Shown piece after piece: positions 19,668-31,100 of a stretch of 64,000 nucleotides of DNA. Made by a program: the position numbers and the translations under genes. Below the pieces are notes generated by a model. The model did no database searches and was not told the DNA's origin. It worked only from the letters and a program-made list of their open reading frames with translations. How positions within the stretch are numbered: position 1 is the first letter of the stretch; every line of letters starts with the position of its first letter. Source of the DNA: Athripsodes cinereus (lineage: Eukaryota; Arthropoda; Insecta; Trichoptera; Leptoceridae); contig OX388327.1 in assembly GCA_947579605.1 (NCBI GenBank), positions 2,343,122 through 2,407,121 on the forward strand. Reading direction: 5' to 3'.

Positions 19668-20666
19668 TTAATAATGGTGAGCACCAGCGGCGGCCTTGGC
19701 AGCAAAGTGAGCGGCCTTAGCGTGAGCTACTTCAGGGGTATCGATGACACGTCCATCATGTCCAAGTGGAGCAGCTCCATGAGCATAATGGGCAGCGTAT
19801 CCGTAATAAGCTGGGGCAGCATAGGCACCATACACGGCGTGGGCACCATGGGAAGCTTGAGCCTTAGCGGCGAAGTGAGCAGCCTTGGCGTGAGCAACTT
19901 CAGGGGTATCTACAACACGACCGTCTGGTCCAAGAGGGGCAGCTCCATGAGCGTAGTGAGATGCATAGTGTCCACCATAGACGGAGTGTGCTCCAGCAGC
20001 GGCTTTAGCGGCAAAATGGGCAGCCTTAGCGTGAGCGACTTCGGGGGTATCTACAACACGACCGTCTGGTCCCAATGGGGCAGCACCATGAGCGTAGTAT
20101 CCGTGGGCAATTGGAGCAGAGTAAACACCGGCGGAGTACACAGCTGGAGATGAGTAGACGGCTGGGGCATAAATGGCACCATGGGCTCCATGAGTGGCAG
20201 CGGCCTTAGCGGCGAAATGAGCGGCTTTAGCGTGGGCAACTTCAGCGGTGTCTACGACTTGACCGTCTGGTCCCAAAGGAGCGGCACCATGGGCATAATG
20301 AGAAGCATATCCGTAGATAGCTGGAGCAGCATAAGCAGCGACAGCGTATCCATTATGGTTGTACTGGCCGTAATCTTGGCTTTCAGCAAGACCTTCTCCT
20401 TTGTATTGTCCATCATCGTATCCATAAGCGGAATAAACTCCATGGTTGTACAGTCCATGATCTTGGCTTTCGATTAATCCTTCTCCGTGATATTGGCCAT
20501 CATCAGCATATGAGGCATAGGCCAATGGGTATCCATAGGCGTAGTGGTTGTTGTATTGGGCGTAATCCTGGCTTTCCAGAAGTCCTTCACCTCTGTATTG
20601 TCCATCATCGTAATGGGCATATGGGTAGGCGGCGGCCACACCCAGGCACAGGAATGCGGCGAATAA
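19668..20666 (-). CDS. Cuticle protein gene A, exon 2
   Basis: This is the main exon of a longer cuticle protein. Exon 2 follows an acceptor CAG and starts LFAAFLCLGVAAAYP. With MNTF from exon 1 (21933-21944) the protein has 336 residues. After the signal peptide come three DGQY/GEG/ESQD repeats, then four copies of the GPDGRVVDTPEVAHAKAAHF type with AAKAAA tails, and an AHHY end. The first copy has DTAEV in place of DTPEV. The DTPEV motif is a known cuticle protein element; no RR chitin-binding domain is seen. Lower copy number of the same parts makes up genes 1-3, so the two types are related. It is transcribed toward gene 2, tail to tail. Gene B is its near-identical duplicate. Confidence 0.85.
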   Translation of the reverse strand, partial: LFAAFLCLGVAAAYPYAHYDDGQYRGEGLLESQDYAQYNNHYAYGYPLAYASYADDGQYHGEGLIESQDHGLYNHGVYSAYGYDDGQYKGEGLAESQDYGQYNHNGYAVAAYAAPAIYGYASHYAHGAAPLGPDGQVVDTAEVAHAKAAHFAAKAAATHGAHGAIYAPAVYSSPAVYSAGVYSAPIAHGYYAHGAAPLGPDGRVVDTPEVAHAKAAHFAAKAAAGAHSVYGGHYASHYAHGAAPLGPDGRVVDTPEVAHAKAAHFAAKAQASHGAHAVYGAYAAPAYYGYAAHYAHGAAPLGHDGRVIDTPEVAHAKAAHFAAKAAAGAHHY

Positions 20667-21932
20667 CTGGAAAATTTAAAAACTAAATTTAAAAAAAAAA
20701 TATCCTTTTTAGATACTGTGTCTACAAACTGAAGCTACGATACTTTAATTAGGAGAAATGTCATGTTAGTGTTAACACACAGATTTAATAAATTTAATTG
20801 ACTAATTTAAATGCATTCCTGTGTGAAATATTTTGTAATCAATGTACACTGAAGAATACATAAATAATATAAATCGGATGCTATCATGATTAAATATGAT
20901 TTTTGTTGATGTGTTCCGCGATTGAATCGATAGTCAAGTTAAAATTTTCAAAAATGCAATAAAAGAAAAGTCGGTTTTAAATGACCGTTGTCTTGAAATT
21001 TACAAATTAAAAAATGTTTTACAATTTAAAAAAAAAAACTTTATACACATAATTTTGGAAAAGAAATTAAAAAACAGATTGGATTAGTTGAAAAAAGTGT
21101 TTTGTATCATCAACAAATGATTGAAAATGATTTTAAAAGATCTCGTGTTCGCCTAATCTATACAAAAACAAAATGTTTCAATGTATTTTTTTTTTCACTT
21201 ATGGCATAGCACAAGGATGATTTGTGCCAAAAACTGTCTCTAAATATTATTAAATCGTCAAAGAGAAGATATATAGTTATTAGAGGATAATAAATTTTGC
21301 TTTTATCTATTTGAGAAGGGACAAATGAATTGTATCGGATGTCATCATCAGTAATGATTCAATATTTAGGTGAAACTGGCAATCGTTGTGAAGAGCAACT
21401 ACGGAAATGTCATAGGCATCCCTGATAGGGCACCCCAGGAAAACATAGTCAAGCGTGTTTCAATGTATCTAATTATGGAACAAGACTTCTTGTACACCAA
21501 TAAAAAAAAGCCTAGATTATCACTATGTTGTTATTTTATTTTATCTAACCATGAATTTCTGCAATAATATAATAACTTATAATATATTTTGCTACAAAAG
21601 GCAATATAATATAATGTGCATGAATTGCAAAATATTTATGTTAAGAATTTGACAACAAAAACATGTTAAATGACCGAGGCGAGAATAATGAAAAAAAACT
21701 ATAGACAAACACTGATTTATAAATTTTAACGGGATCGACTTTATAACATCGCACACTGGTTTAATAATTTTAACAAGGGAAAGAGTTAACTCATCAAAAT
21801 TTATTACTAATAATAAAAAAATATGATATTTAACATAAAAGCGTCACTAATTTTTATTGATTTTCGAATTTGGCAAACTTTTCAAATAATGTTTAAAAAA
21901 TTAAATAATTTTTAAAAATTAAATACACTTAC

Positions 21933-21944
21933 AAATGTGTTCAT
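21933..21944 (-). CDS. Cuticle gene A, exon 1 (MNTF)
   Basis: On the minus strand ATG AAC ACA TTT is followed by a GTAAGT donor at 21932-21927. The intron (20667-21932) is 1.27 kb and ends in CAG. The phase and the four-residue length match exon 1 of genes 1 and 2. Confidence 0.75.
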
Positions 21945-22010
21945 TTTTTAGTATTTAGTTTAGAGCCTTTTCAAATGAAAACTGCTACTGATCCAATTGA
22001 GGCTTAGTCC

Positions 22011-22021
22011 TAATTTATATA
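22011..22021 (-). promoter_or_regulatory. TATA box and initiator of gene A
   Basis: TATATAAATTA reads on the minus strand. An initiator-like ATCAGTAGC (21984-21992) places a start site at about 21989, 32 bases downstream of the TATA box and 45 bases before the ATG. The same arrangement occurs at gene B. Confidence 0.65.
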
Positions 22022-22936
22022 CCACTTGATCCACTTTTAATTATGTGTATAATAATATATAATAAATTTATTATATACTTGCAATCTTACCGCGTAAACA
22101 TATAAGGTATTTGTTATACAGGGCGTTTAATCTTTGAAGTATCTCCTTCCGCGAGTGAAAACAGAAAAAAATCGTCTAGAATAATCTATCAATAATGGGT
22201 CTACGATCTTTCGATTCCTGAAGATACAGGTGTATGATTTTTATTTTTTTTGGAAAATTATTAAGTTATTTTTTTCTGTCAGTATTTCAAGTGGACACTT
22301 CTTATCTGAGTGGAAAACATTAAACTTTTCATAATTTTTTTTGGTCATAGAATTGTAAGAATATGTTTCAATTAATGGCACAAAATAGGTAATATTTAGT
22401 ATTTATACTCACTGTATTTTTTTTTTAGAAAAAACTAAAGAAATTAAGAGATTTTTGATATAGGTACACATATTCAAATTTAATTCACTATGATGTCTTT
22501 TTTGCTACAAATTCTATCTTCAAGTATAACAAAACAATCTTTTGGCTTTCCAACCATCTCCAACAAGTGGGGTTGCCAAAAGACTAATAAGGTGTAATAA
22601 AAATGCAGGTAATTTTTTCTTTGCCATGTTAAAAACTATATACAGAATGGATGGTATATCTCATCGCTAAATTGATTAATTATGTCAAATATGTTATTTG
22701 CAGTGTTTTAAGAATACCTGTCTTTTACAGGACACTCGAAAACTTATAGGAGATAGTGGGAGATCTATTTTTTTCTGACGATTCCAGGGACGTCATAAAA
22801 TGAAAATTTAGTGTTTAATCCTGAACGAATGACGGCAGACTCCATGTTGATATAATAAATTGCCCAGAAATAATATTAAGGCACTCGATTATTTAAGAGT
22901 TTCAGAGAGAAGTGAAAATACATCTTGTTGGAAAAG

Positions 22937-23193
22937 ATAATTGAAAAAAAAACACAATATGTAGTTAACTTCCAAATGACTTTATTAACTTCGCGTACTA
23001 GTATTCGGAGACTCTCGTCTCCATCATCAGGCGATTAGTAAAAAAGTTTTTACTAATCGCGATCACGAGAGTCTCCGAATACTAGTACGCGAAGTTAATA
23101 AAGTCATTTGGAAGTTAACTACATATTGTGTTTTTTTTTTCAATTATCTTGAAATGGACTTCCAACAAGTACCTTCGGTCGACAACATTAATG
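22937..23193. mobile_element. Palindromic insertion with hammerhead-like core, flanked by 12-bp target duplication
   Basis: The insertion lies between two copies of TTGTTGGAAAAG (22925-22936 and 23194-23205). It is present in copy 1 of the segmental duplication and absent from copy 2. It is a palindrome with outer arms of about 80 bases (from 22934, and to 23150) and an inner stem at 23031-23060. The minus strand of the left arm carries a hammerhead-ribozyme-like core. Such inverted, ribozyme-bearing ends are known from Penelope-like elements, but no GIY-YIG or reverse transcriptase is present here. Confidence 0.7.
22991..23034 (-). ncRNA. Hammerhead ribozyme-like motif
   Basis: Read 5' to 3' on the minus strand: TCGC (stem I), CTGATGA (conserved core), T, GGAGAC-GAGA-GTCTCC (stem II, 6 bp with GAGA loop), GAA, TACTAGTA (short self-complementary stem III), C (cleavage position), GCGA (stem I partner). 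The core matches the hammerhead consensus except that the A15.1-U16.1 pair appears as U-A. The minimal palindromic stem III is like that of retroelement hammerheads. Activity is not shown. Confidence 0.6.
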
Positions 23194-23692
23194 TTGTTGG
23201 AAAAGCTTTTTACAATATCGACAAAATGCTTAATGGAACTGTTCACCCTATTTGGCATCGATGAATATATTTATTGATTGATTGACACATCGAAACTGAA
23301 GATATCGTTTGGTGGAGCAGGAAAAGAAGACGGTTCTGGAGGGGTCGTTTGGACCGTATAAGTAGTGATATATATTTATATTATTTTATATTTTTTCATA
23401 TCGTCCTTAGGTCCTTATATTGCGGACACTTAGACTCGTCAAATGTAGAATATAATAACCAATGAATATTACAAACATTATATCAAAAAACAAGTCAATC
23501 AAAATTAAGCAACGATCACACAAAACATAAAATATATCCAACCATTAGGATTTCGTCAAGTGAGAAAAATAATTAAATAAGTAAAATATAATATGTAGTC
23601 GCAAATGTAAAGGGTTTGGATCTACAGCGTCAAACATAGATATAATAAAATTATAAAAAGGTACAAGGCATAAAACATAAACATAAACATTT

Positions 23693-24340
23693 TTATCCAT
23701 TTAACATTTCGTCAATCGTGTAAAATGATTTATTAACTAGATACGATTTCACTTCTCTCCGGAAGACCAATACATCATCACATTTTATTGTGTCTGGGAG
23801 TTTGTTATACAGTCTTACACTAAGACACAAAAAGCTTCGATCTACTTTAGAGAGCCTGTGTTCAATTGGTCTAATTTTGTGTTTCGACCTGGTATTATAA
23901 CTATGGAAATCTTCATTTAGTGGTGTATTATCCAGGTGTTTCTGCGCATAACATATACATTCATAAATAAAAAGTGATACCATGGTTAGGATTCCTTGCT
24001 CTCTGAATACAGTTCTGCAGGATTCCCTATAATTCATGCAAAGAAGAGTTCTCATTGCTCGCTTTTGCAGAATGAATATTCTTTTTGAGTCAGGGGCGCT
24101 TCCCCAAAACAATATACCATATGACATGATACTATGAAAGTATGCAAAATACACCAATTTTGCAGCTTCTACTCCACAGGTCTCTCTTATCTTTTTAATC
24201 GCGTAGATTGCCGAACAAAGTTTTGGAGCAATATTTTCAATGTGTGAGCTCCATTGTAATGTTTTGTCAATAGTAACGCCTAGGAATTTACATGCATCCT
24301 TGTTATGCCCGGAGTAGTTGGCTATTGTGCCGAAAAGTTA
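23693..24340 (-). pseudogene. LINE reverse transcriptase C-terminal fragment
   Basis: The minus-strand frame reads KFLGVTIDKTLQWSSHI, a CSAIYAIKKIRETCG segment, YFHSIMSYGILFWGS, RAMRTLLC, YNTRSKHKIR and LYNKLPDTIK. These are hallmarks of the region after the catalytic domain in Jockey/X-element-like LINEs. It is open for about 200 codons but lacks the endonuclease and the catalytic YxDD motif. The spacer 24340-25020 is AT-rich with nothing recognisable. Confidence 0.7.
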
Positions 24341-25039
24341 CCATTAAAAATAATAATTGGTTTTTGGAAAGTTGTACGGGAATTCAATAATAAACAATGC
24401 AGTTCATAAGAATTTAGAATAACCCAACATTAAAAATATACCTGCACTTAAAAGGTACCTGCGTTAATATTGTTCTTAATTGTTTACTAATCTTCGTACC
24501 TATATACAAAATATCATTGTTTATTTAAATTTGTACCTACATAACAACAGGGGTAATAAAATAATAATATCAACAAAAGATTAAGGCGCATTATGTACAT
24601 ACTTCGACTAATTGTTTTTAAAATGAGTATTTTAGAATGCGTTTGTATTATTATTATTATTATTGAGTATCAGCTTGGTTGGATTTTTTATACCTACGCT
24701 TCGATCTATTGAGTTTTGATATCGATGATATATTTTGAATTATGTAAACGACTCTTTAGGTATGAATTTCAATTTTATTGTAACATACGTAGTTTGAGTA
24801 TTTAATTATCTACCTAAAGGGTTGTATTGTGCTATGTAATAGAATAAGATGTGTGTTATTTGTGCTGTGCGAAAAGACGCTATAATAATAATGGTGATAA
24901 TGGACACAAGAAATGTTTTATATTTAATATCAGTGCAAGAGACGCTTTAAATATTCATATGTGAATTAATTAATAATTATAAATCAGCGCATTGGACGCT
25001 TAACAATATCAAACTTATTTGTAAATATTTATTTCATCA

Positions 25040-25760
25040 TGTACATAATTCCTGGAATGCAGACAAGGGTGCAGTTGTACCCGCAATACAATGGAACTTG
25101 CAGTAGGCGTGTATTGCTACTGCAATCAACCAATCACGCCGCTGCACGTGGATGTATCGCGTCATCGAAGGGGTAGGACCAACCCCTCTCTACACTACTC
25201 AAGGAACAGCGGAGAAATGTCCTTGAAAGATCAGTTAGTCTCCATCAGCCATCAGTGGTGAACAGTTATCATCAGCGAGTCGTAGTGAGTAGTCAGTTGT
25301 CCTTGGTAGAAGGATTGCTCTTGCCATCACTCAATGACTCATCAGCTGACCTTCAGAGAGACAAGTGTCTCTAGTCATTGGGCTTCAGTTGAGTCGAGAT
25401 ATTCTCCTCCTGAAGTCATGACGAGCCAACTCTGCACCTGTGTAGGCTGGTAATTGCCTCCAGGAGCCTCGGACGTAGGGCTTCGCCCTACCAGCACTGC
25501 GCCAAGGGGCGCCTTCTTCAACTTGTTTGTCTCTAGGCATTTTCATGCCAGAGGCGCCCTCATCGTGGGATCCATTACAATCATCGCAAAGTGAAATTTA
25601 ATTATTTTAAAAGTGCTACGTTTTCGTTTTTATTGAAATAATAATCAAGTGTGTTTTATTATATTGGGATAATTACGTGTGCACAGACAATACGGGGTAG
25701 TGAGTAAGTCGTAGTATTGTGTTGCTGTTTAAACGTGTGTTTGTAATAGTGGTAAGAATT
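25040..25760. other. GC-richer noncoding island of unknown nature
   Basis: This stretch stands out from its AT-rich surroundings. It has short palindromes such as AGGGCTTCGCCCT and repeated GGCGCC-like blocks, but no sizeable frame. A donor-like GTGGTAAG follows near 25750. It directly precedes the Gypsy element. It could be a solo LTR or leader of another retroelement, or a noncoding exon. No second copy is in the window to decide. Confidence 0.3.
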
Positions 25761-27261
25761 TTTATATTTTTAATTAAATGTTTATTTGAATCTAAATTTG
25801 TCTTTTACACTGAAACGATTTTATGTGTTACCTATATCCTCCGTAGTAGATCTTGTGACTCCTACATGTAGCAATGTATGGAAAGTTCCATAGTATTGTT
25901 GCATGTAGGAAGAATGAGTGAGGAGAGTTGGTTTTGCCAACCAGCTAGTCATTCTCGTTTGGTTGCTCACTCGCGGTGGTTTACTATTTTCGTTGTGTTC
26001 TTGTACTCACGCGTTCTAATATTTTATTCAACCAATTAATATACTCATTGAATTTGTAATAGTATAGAACTAAAATTAGAGCATTAAATCGTATTGTGAA
26101 ACATCAAACTGGTGGAAAAGCTTTTAATTGTAGCCTACTCATTTTCAGGTGAGAGAAATCTAGTAATTAACTTCCTTCTTAGAACTTGTCTTACACGAGT
26201 TCACCATATCCTCGCAGTAGGATATAGGTAACACATAAAATCGTTTCAGTGGTGACCCCTTTTCGTGTTAAATAAAAAGAAAAAACGCGCAATAATAAAA
26301 AAAAAAAAAAAATAACAAAAGATTCAGGCTACAGAACGATCGACGACATTATTTTTGAGGTTAACAATACCTTCCTTTTTTCATAGTGAATTAAAGACCT
26401 TTTCATCGATTCCATTTTTTTCATACCAGTAATAACAATTTTCTACCAGCTTATTGTTCCTAACAGATCATATAACAAAAATTGTGTTCAGAACGTCGCG
26501 CGATTATCATACCTAAAGTAAAGTCGCGATTTTCGAATTTCTTCACAGATAGAACAAAATAAATCTATTAAGCCGAGATTATCGTAAGGATGGTGTATCA
26601 TAAAACATCTGGCGATACAAGGTAAAAGTTCTCATTGTTGAGTAAATTGTCGTGTAATTTACCGACGGAAAGATAATAGCCAAGATTTTTACCACAGAAT
26701 ATAATATTCTAGTTAACATTTAGCGCCTCCGGCGAAGGAAAAAAAAAGGTCGCGAAATAAAACGTAGAAAGCAGTTTTTTCCCACACCTAGTACATATTA
26801 TTATCACCAAACAACCAGAGCGCAGCGATCATTCGAGAGTCCGGTCTTGGAATGGTGTTTCAGTTCAATAAAATATAGAGTCAATAGTTTTTTATTACAA
26901 AGAATTGCATTTTTTTTGTTTCTTTTTTGTTTTTAATTTGGAAAGAATCCCGAACTGAACTCACCATTGCCGAGGTAAGGTGCCAGCGTTTTTACAACTA
27001 GTGTCAAACCGTATATTTTAAGGTTATAGTATCGAAGTGTCACATTCGACTCGCTCTGTGAACAGTGAAAACAAGGTACGTGATCCTATTTAACGTCTTG
27101 TATTATTCGTTGCTCATAAATTACTACTAAAATATAAACTTTTGATTAATATCCAAATACCACGTATCTTGTGACATATAGACGCGAGCCGAAAGTGTAC
27201 CTTCCTTGTAAATTATAATTGAAACCTATTGTTATTGCATACACTGTAAGATTAATACAAA

Positions 27262-28131
27262 ATGCCTAAAGAAGATAACTTGTACTTGGAAGACACTTCT
27301 GCAGAAGGTCAGCTACCAGAAGAAACACAACCAGAGACGGAGTTATACAAGGTATCTGTCAAACCAACACCGTTCTGGAGAGATAGGTGCAAGCTTTGGA
27401 TATTTCACTTAGAATCGCAGTTTAAATTAGCTCGTATTAAGGACGACGAAACAAAATACTACATAGTAGTAAGCCAGCTTGACAGAGAAGCCTTAGATGC
27501 AGTATCTGACATCGTTACAGACCCTCCGAGCAAAGATAAATATAGTGTGCTAAAAGAAACATTAATCAAACGTTTCACTGAATCGGAACATGCCAGATTA
27601 ACTAAACTATTGTCTAATTTACAGCTTGGTGACAGAAGTCCTACAACACTGCTGAGACAAATGACAGAGCTAGCTGGTCATAAGCTAGCTGATTCAGACA
27701 TATTAAAAACTTTGTGGTTACAGCAACTTCCAGGCAATGTGCAGGCAGTATTAGCGGGTTGCGACAACACCTCAGTGCAAAAAATGGCAGAGACGGCGGA
27801 CAAGATAATGGAAGTCTACCAACCGCAAACAGTGATGGCAGTCGACACACGCCAATCAAGACACCAACATGAATCGAAAGACAGCTTGGAAAACATGATC
27901 ACGAAGCTAGTGGAGAAAGTCGAAAAATTAGAGACAGAGGTAAGACATTTCCGTTCACGTTCTCGTTCCAGATCAAACAACAGACCTTTCAGAGGTAGAA
28001 ACAACAGCCAAAGACGACAAAACACTGAAGTAAATGCAGACGGACTGTGCTATTGGCATCAGAGGTTCGGCGACAAGGCATATAAATGCAGGGAGACATG
28101 CGTGAAATACAACAAAACACAGGAAAACTAA
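27262..28131 (+). CDS. Gypsy gag protein
   Basis: This 289-residue capsid-like protein would package the element RNA. The N-terminal and middle part is typical retrotransposon gag (PFWRDRCKLWIFHLESQF, later LLRQMTELAG). An Arg/Ser-rich stretch (RSRSRSRSNNRPFRGR) precedes a Cys/His cluster near residues 261-279 (CYWHQRFGDKAYKCRETC), the form usual in this insect Gypsy group in place of a classical zinc knuckle. It overlaps pol by 46 bases in the -1 frame. Confidence 0.85.
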   Translation: MPKEDNLYLEDTSAEGQLPEETQPETELYKVSVKPTPFWRDRCKLWIFHLESQFKLARIKDDETKYYIVVSQLDREALDAVSDIVTDPPSKDKYSVLKETLIKRFTESEHARLTKLLSNLQLGDRSPTTLLRQMTELAGHKLADSDILKTLWLQQLPGNVQAVLAGCDNTSVQKMAETADKIMEVYQPQTVMAVDTRQSRHQHESKDSLENMITKLVEKVEKLETEVRHFRSRSRSRSNNRPFRGRNNSQRRQNTEVNADGLCYWHQRFGDKAYKCRETCVKYNKTQEN

Positions 28132-31100
28132 ATGCCCTCCATTGTGACGCAGCGGCGATGGAGAGATCTACAGGTACAAGGCTGCATGTCTACGACAAGG
28201 TAAATCACTTAAATTATTTGATTGACTCCGGAGCAGAAGTATCAGTTATACCAGTTAATAGAAAGTTTGTAAATACAAAAAGCAAAGATCCAACAACATG
28301 TTTATATGGCGCTAACGGCTCAATTATCAATACATTTGGTACCAAAACAATAAATGTCTCATTAAACTTAAGAAGGAATTTTCCTTGGACATTCATTATA
28401 GCGGAAGTAGAGAAACCAATCTTGGGTGCCGACTTCCTAAAACGGTATGCTCTTGTTGTAGATTTACACAATAAACAATTAATTGATACTATTACTGGCT
28501 TAAGTAGCACAGGCAGAGCTTATAAAATCGGATCAATGTCCATTAGCACAATAGATTCAAATAATGAATATCTTTCATTATTAGAGAAGTATAAAGAAAT
28601 CACTCAACCCATGAAAAGTACTGATCCAATTAAACATAATGTCACTCATCATATTGTCACCTATGGTCCACCTATTAAGAGTAAACCTAGGAGATTAAGT
28701 CCAGAACAGTATGAGGCAGCGCGAAAAGAATTTCAACTTATGTGTGAGCAGGGCATTTGCAGGCCATCAAAAAGTCCTTGGGCGTCCCCACTTCATATGG
28801 TACGGAAAGCCGATGGCTCATGGCGTCCCTGTGGTGATTACAGACGTCTAAATGCAGTCACCAAACAAGACGCATACCCTATACCACAATTATCCGATTT
28901 CAGTCATCACTTAGCCAACTCACGAGTCTTTTCCACAATAGATTTAGTTCGGGCTTACAACCAAATACCAGTAGAGCCCGGCGACGTTGAAAAAACGGCG
29001 ATCATTTGCCCTCTGGGACTCTTTGAGTTCACAAAGCTTAGTTTTGGCTTATGTGGAGCCGCACAGAGCTTTCAAAGGATCATTAATGAGATCCTAGGAG
29101 ACCTCCCGTTCACCTTTGCTTACATTGACGACATATTAGTAGCGTCAAGAGACGTTGAGGAACATAAAAATCATCTTATAATACTTTTTGAAAAATTACA
29201 GGAGTATGGTCTGAAACTCAACATGAAGAAGTGTGTCTTTGGGAAACCAGAAGTCAAGTTCCTGGGTTACATGGTGAACAAGGATGGCATCAGACCAATA
29301 CCGGAGAAGGTAGAAACCATAAGAGATTTTCCACTCCCTAGGACAGTCAAAGAGTTACGACGTTACCTAGGTATGTTAAACTTTTATCGAAAATTTTTAC
29401 CTAGAGCAGCTGAGATTCAAAAACCATTATTTGAAATCACTGCTTGTCCAAAGAAGGATGACAAAAAACTTATACAATGGACAGAAGCTTCCACAGCTGC
29501 ATTTGAAGCAAGCAAAGAACAATTGGCTAAGACTACATTACTCACCCACCACCATAAGAACGGGAAACTTATCCTTAGAGTGGATGCGAGTGATACCGCC
29601 ATAGGGGGAGTTTTACAACAGATAGTCGAAGAGGATTCCCCAGACGAGTTACCCCTAGCTTTTTTCTCAAGAAAATTATCAAAAACCCAACTTAACTATA
29701 GTACATATGATAGAGAACTTACTGCTATTCATGACAGTTTAAAATATTTCAGGGAGTATATAGAAGGAAGACCCTTAACTATCTATACTGATCATAAGCC
29801 TATTACATACGCTTTTACCAAGAAGGCAGACACTGCTTCACCTAGACAGAGACGTCAACTAGATTTTATTTCTCAATTCTCCACGAATATAATACATACG
29901 AAGGGAGAGGACAATGTCGTAGCTGATACACTATCAAGAATCGAGGTAATATACGATAGAGTGAATATAGATTTTAAAGATATAGCAGAAACACAGAAAA
30001 CAGATGAAGAACTTCAGTCATTCAAAAAGAATTCCGGATTAAAACTTTTACAAGCGCCTCATGGCGATGAAGGTGTGTTAATATGGTGCGACCATTCCAC
30101 AGGCGTTTGGCGTCCATACATACCGAGTACATGGAGAGAGAAAGTTATACGATCTATCCATGAAATTAGTCATCCAGGAAGCAAAGCTAGCTACAGAATG
30201 TTGAAACAACGCTATGTGTGGCCAGGGATGGAGAAGGATGTCAAGAAGTACGTCCAAAACTGTATATTGTGTCAAAAGACCAAGGTCCACAAGCATACTA
30301 AGTGCCCAGTACAATCTATTCCTATTCCATCAAGCAGGTTTGAACATGTCCACTTGGATATAGTCGGACCCATGGCAGAGAGCCAAGGATATAGGTATAT
30401 ACTAACCATGATTGATCGTTTCTCTCGTTGGACAGAATATGCTCCGATGAGAGACATAACGGCCGAAACAGTCATTAGAGCCTTTATGAGACACTGGATA
30501 GCCAGGTTTGGCACACCAGTTCAAGTAACAACCGACAGAGGAAGACAATTTGTCTCACAATTATTCAGCAAATTTACAAAAAACATGGGTATTGAACACA
30601 TTAAGACTTCGAGTTATCACCCTCAAGGAAACGGGTTAATAGAAAGGCATCATAGAGTAATGAAAGCAGCTCTCAAAGCAGTCGATACTATCAACTGGAG
30701 TGACGCTTTACCCTACGTAAGTTTAGGATTAAGAGCAAGTTACAGGGAAGAATTGAAGGCATCACCTGCAGAATTAGTTTACGGAACTACGCTGCGGTTA
30801 CCAGGAGGATTCTTCCAAGACAACAAATTAGAAGACCCAGAAGAGCTATTACGACAAATGCACACTGCCATGAAAAAGTTGAGACCTGTACCCACAAAGG
30901 TAAAAACAGACCAGAATGTATTTATACATAAAGATCTAAATGACTGCACACATGTTTTCATAAGGACGGATAAACACAAGAAACCTTTAGATACTCCTTA
31001 TGAAGGTCCGTTCAAGGTCATAAAAAGAGGCACACACGGTTTCACAATTAGTATTAAAGGAGAAGAACAAGTAATCCATTTAAGTAGGTTGAAACCTGCA

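Larger units (their letters stand above)
12163..23290 (+). repeat. Segmental duplication, copy 1
   Basis: This block aligns collinearly and in the same orientation with 33075-45835. It includes gene 2 exon 2, the VNTR, a LINE relic, the mariner-like element and gene A. Identity is high throughout, including introns and intergenic DNA, apart from the insertions and repeat-number changes listed separately. The ends are approximate: the left edge of copy 2 is lost in the N gap. Confidence 0.9.

Noticed and set aside
21370..21567. Possible small protein in the intron of gene A (MKLAIVVKSNYGNV start)
   Set aside because: It lies in the intron on the opposite strand and uses a non-ATG start. Conservation in copy 2 is explained by the recent block duplication.
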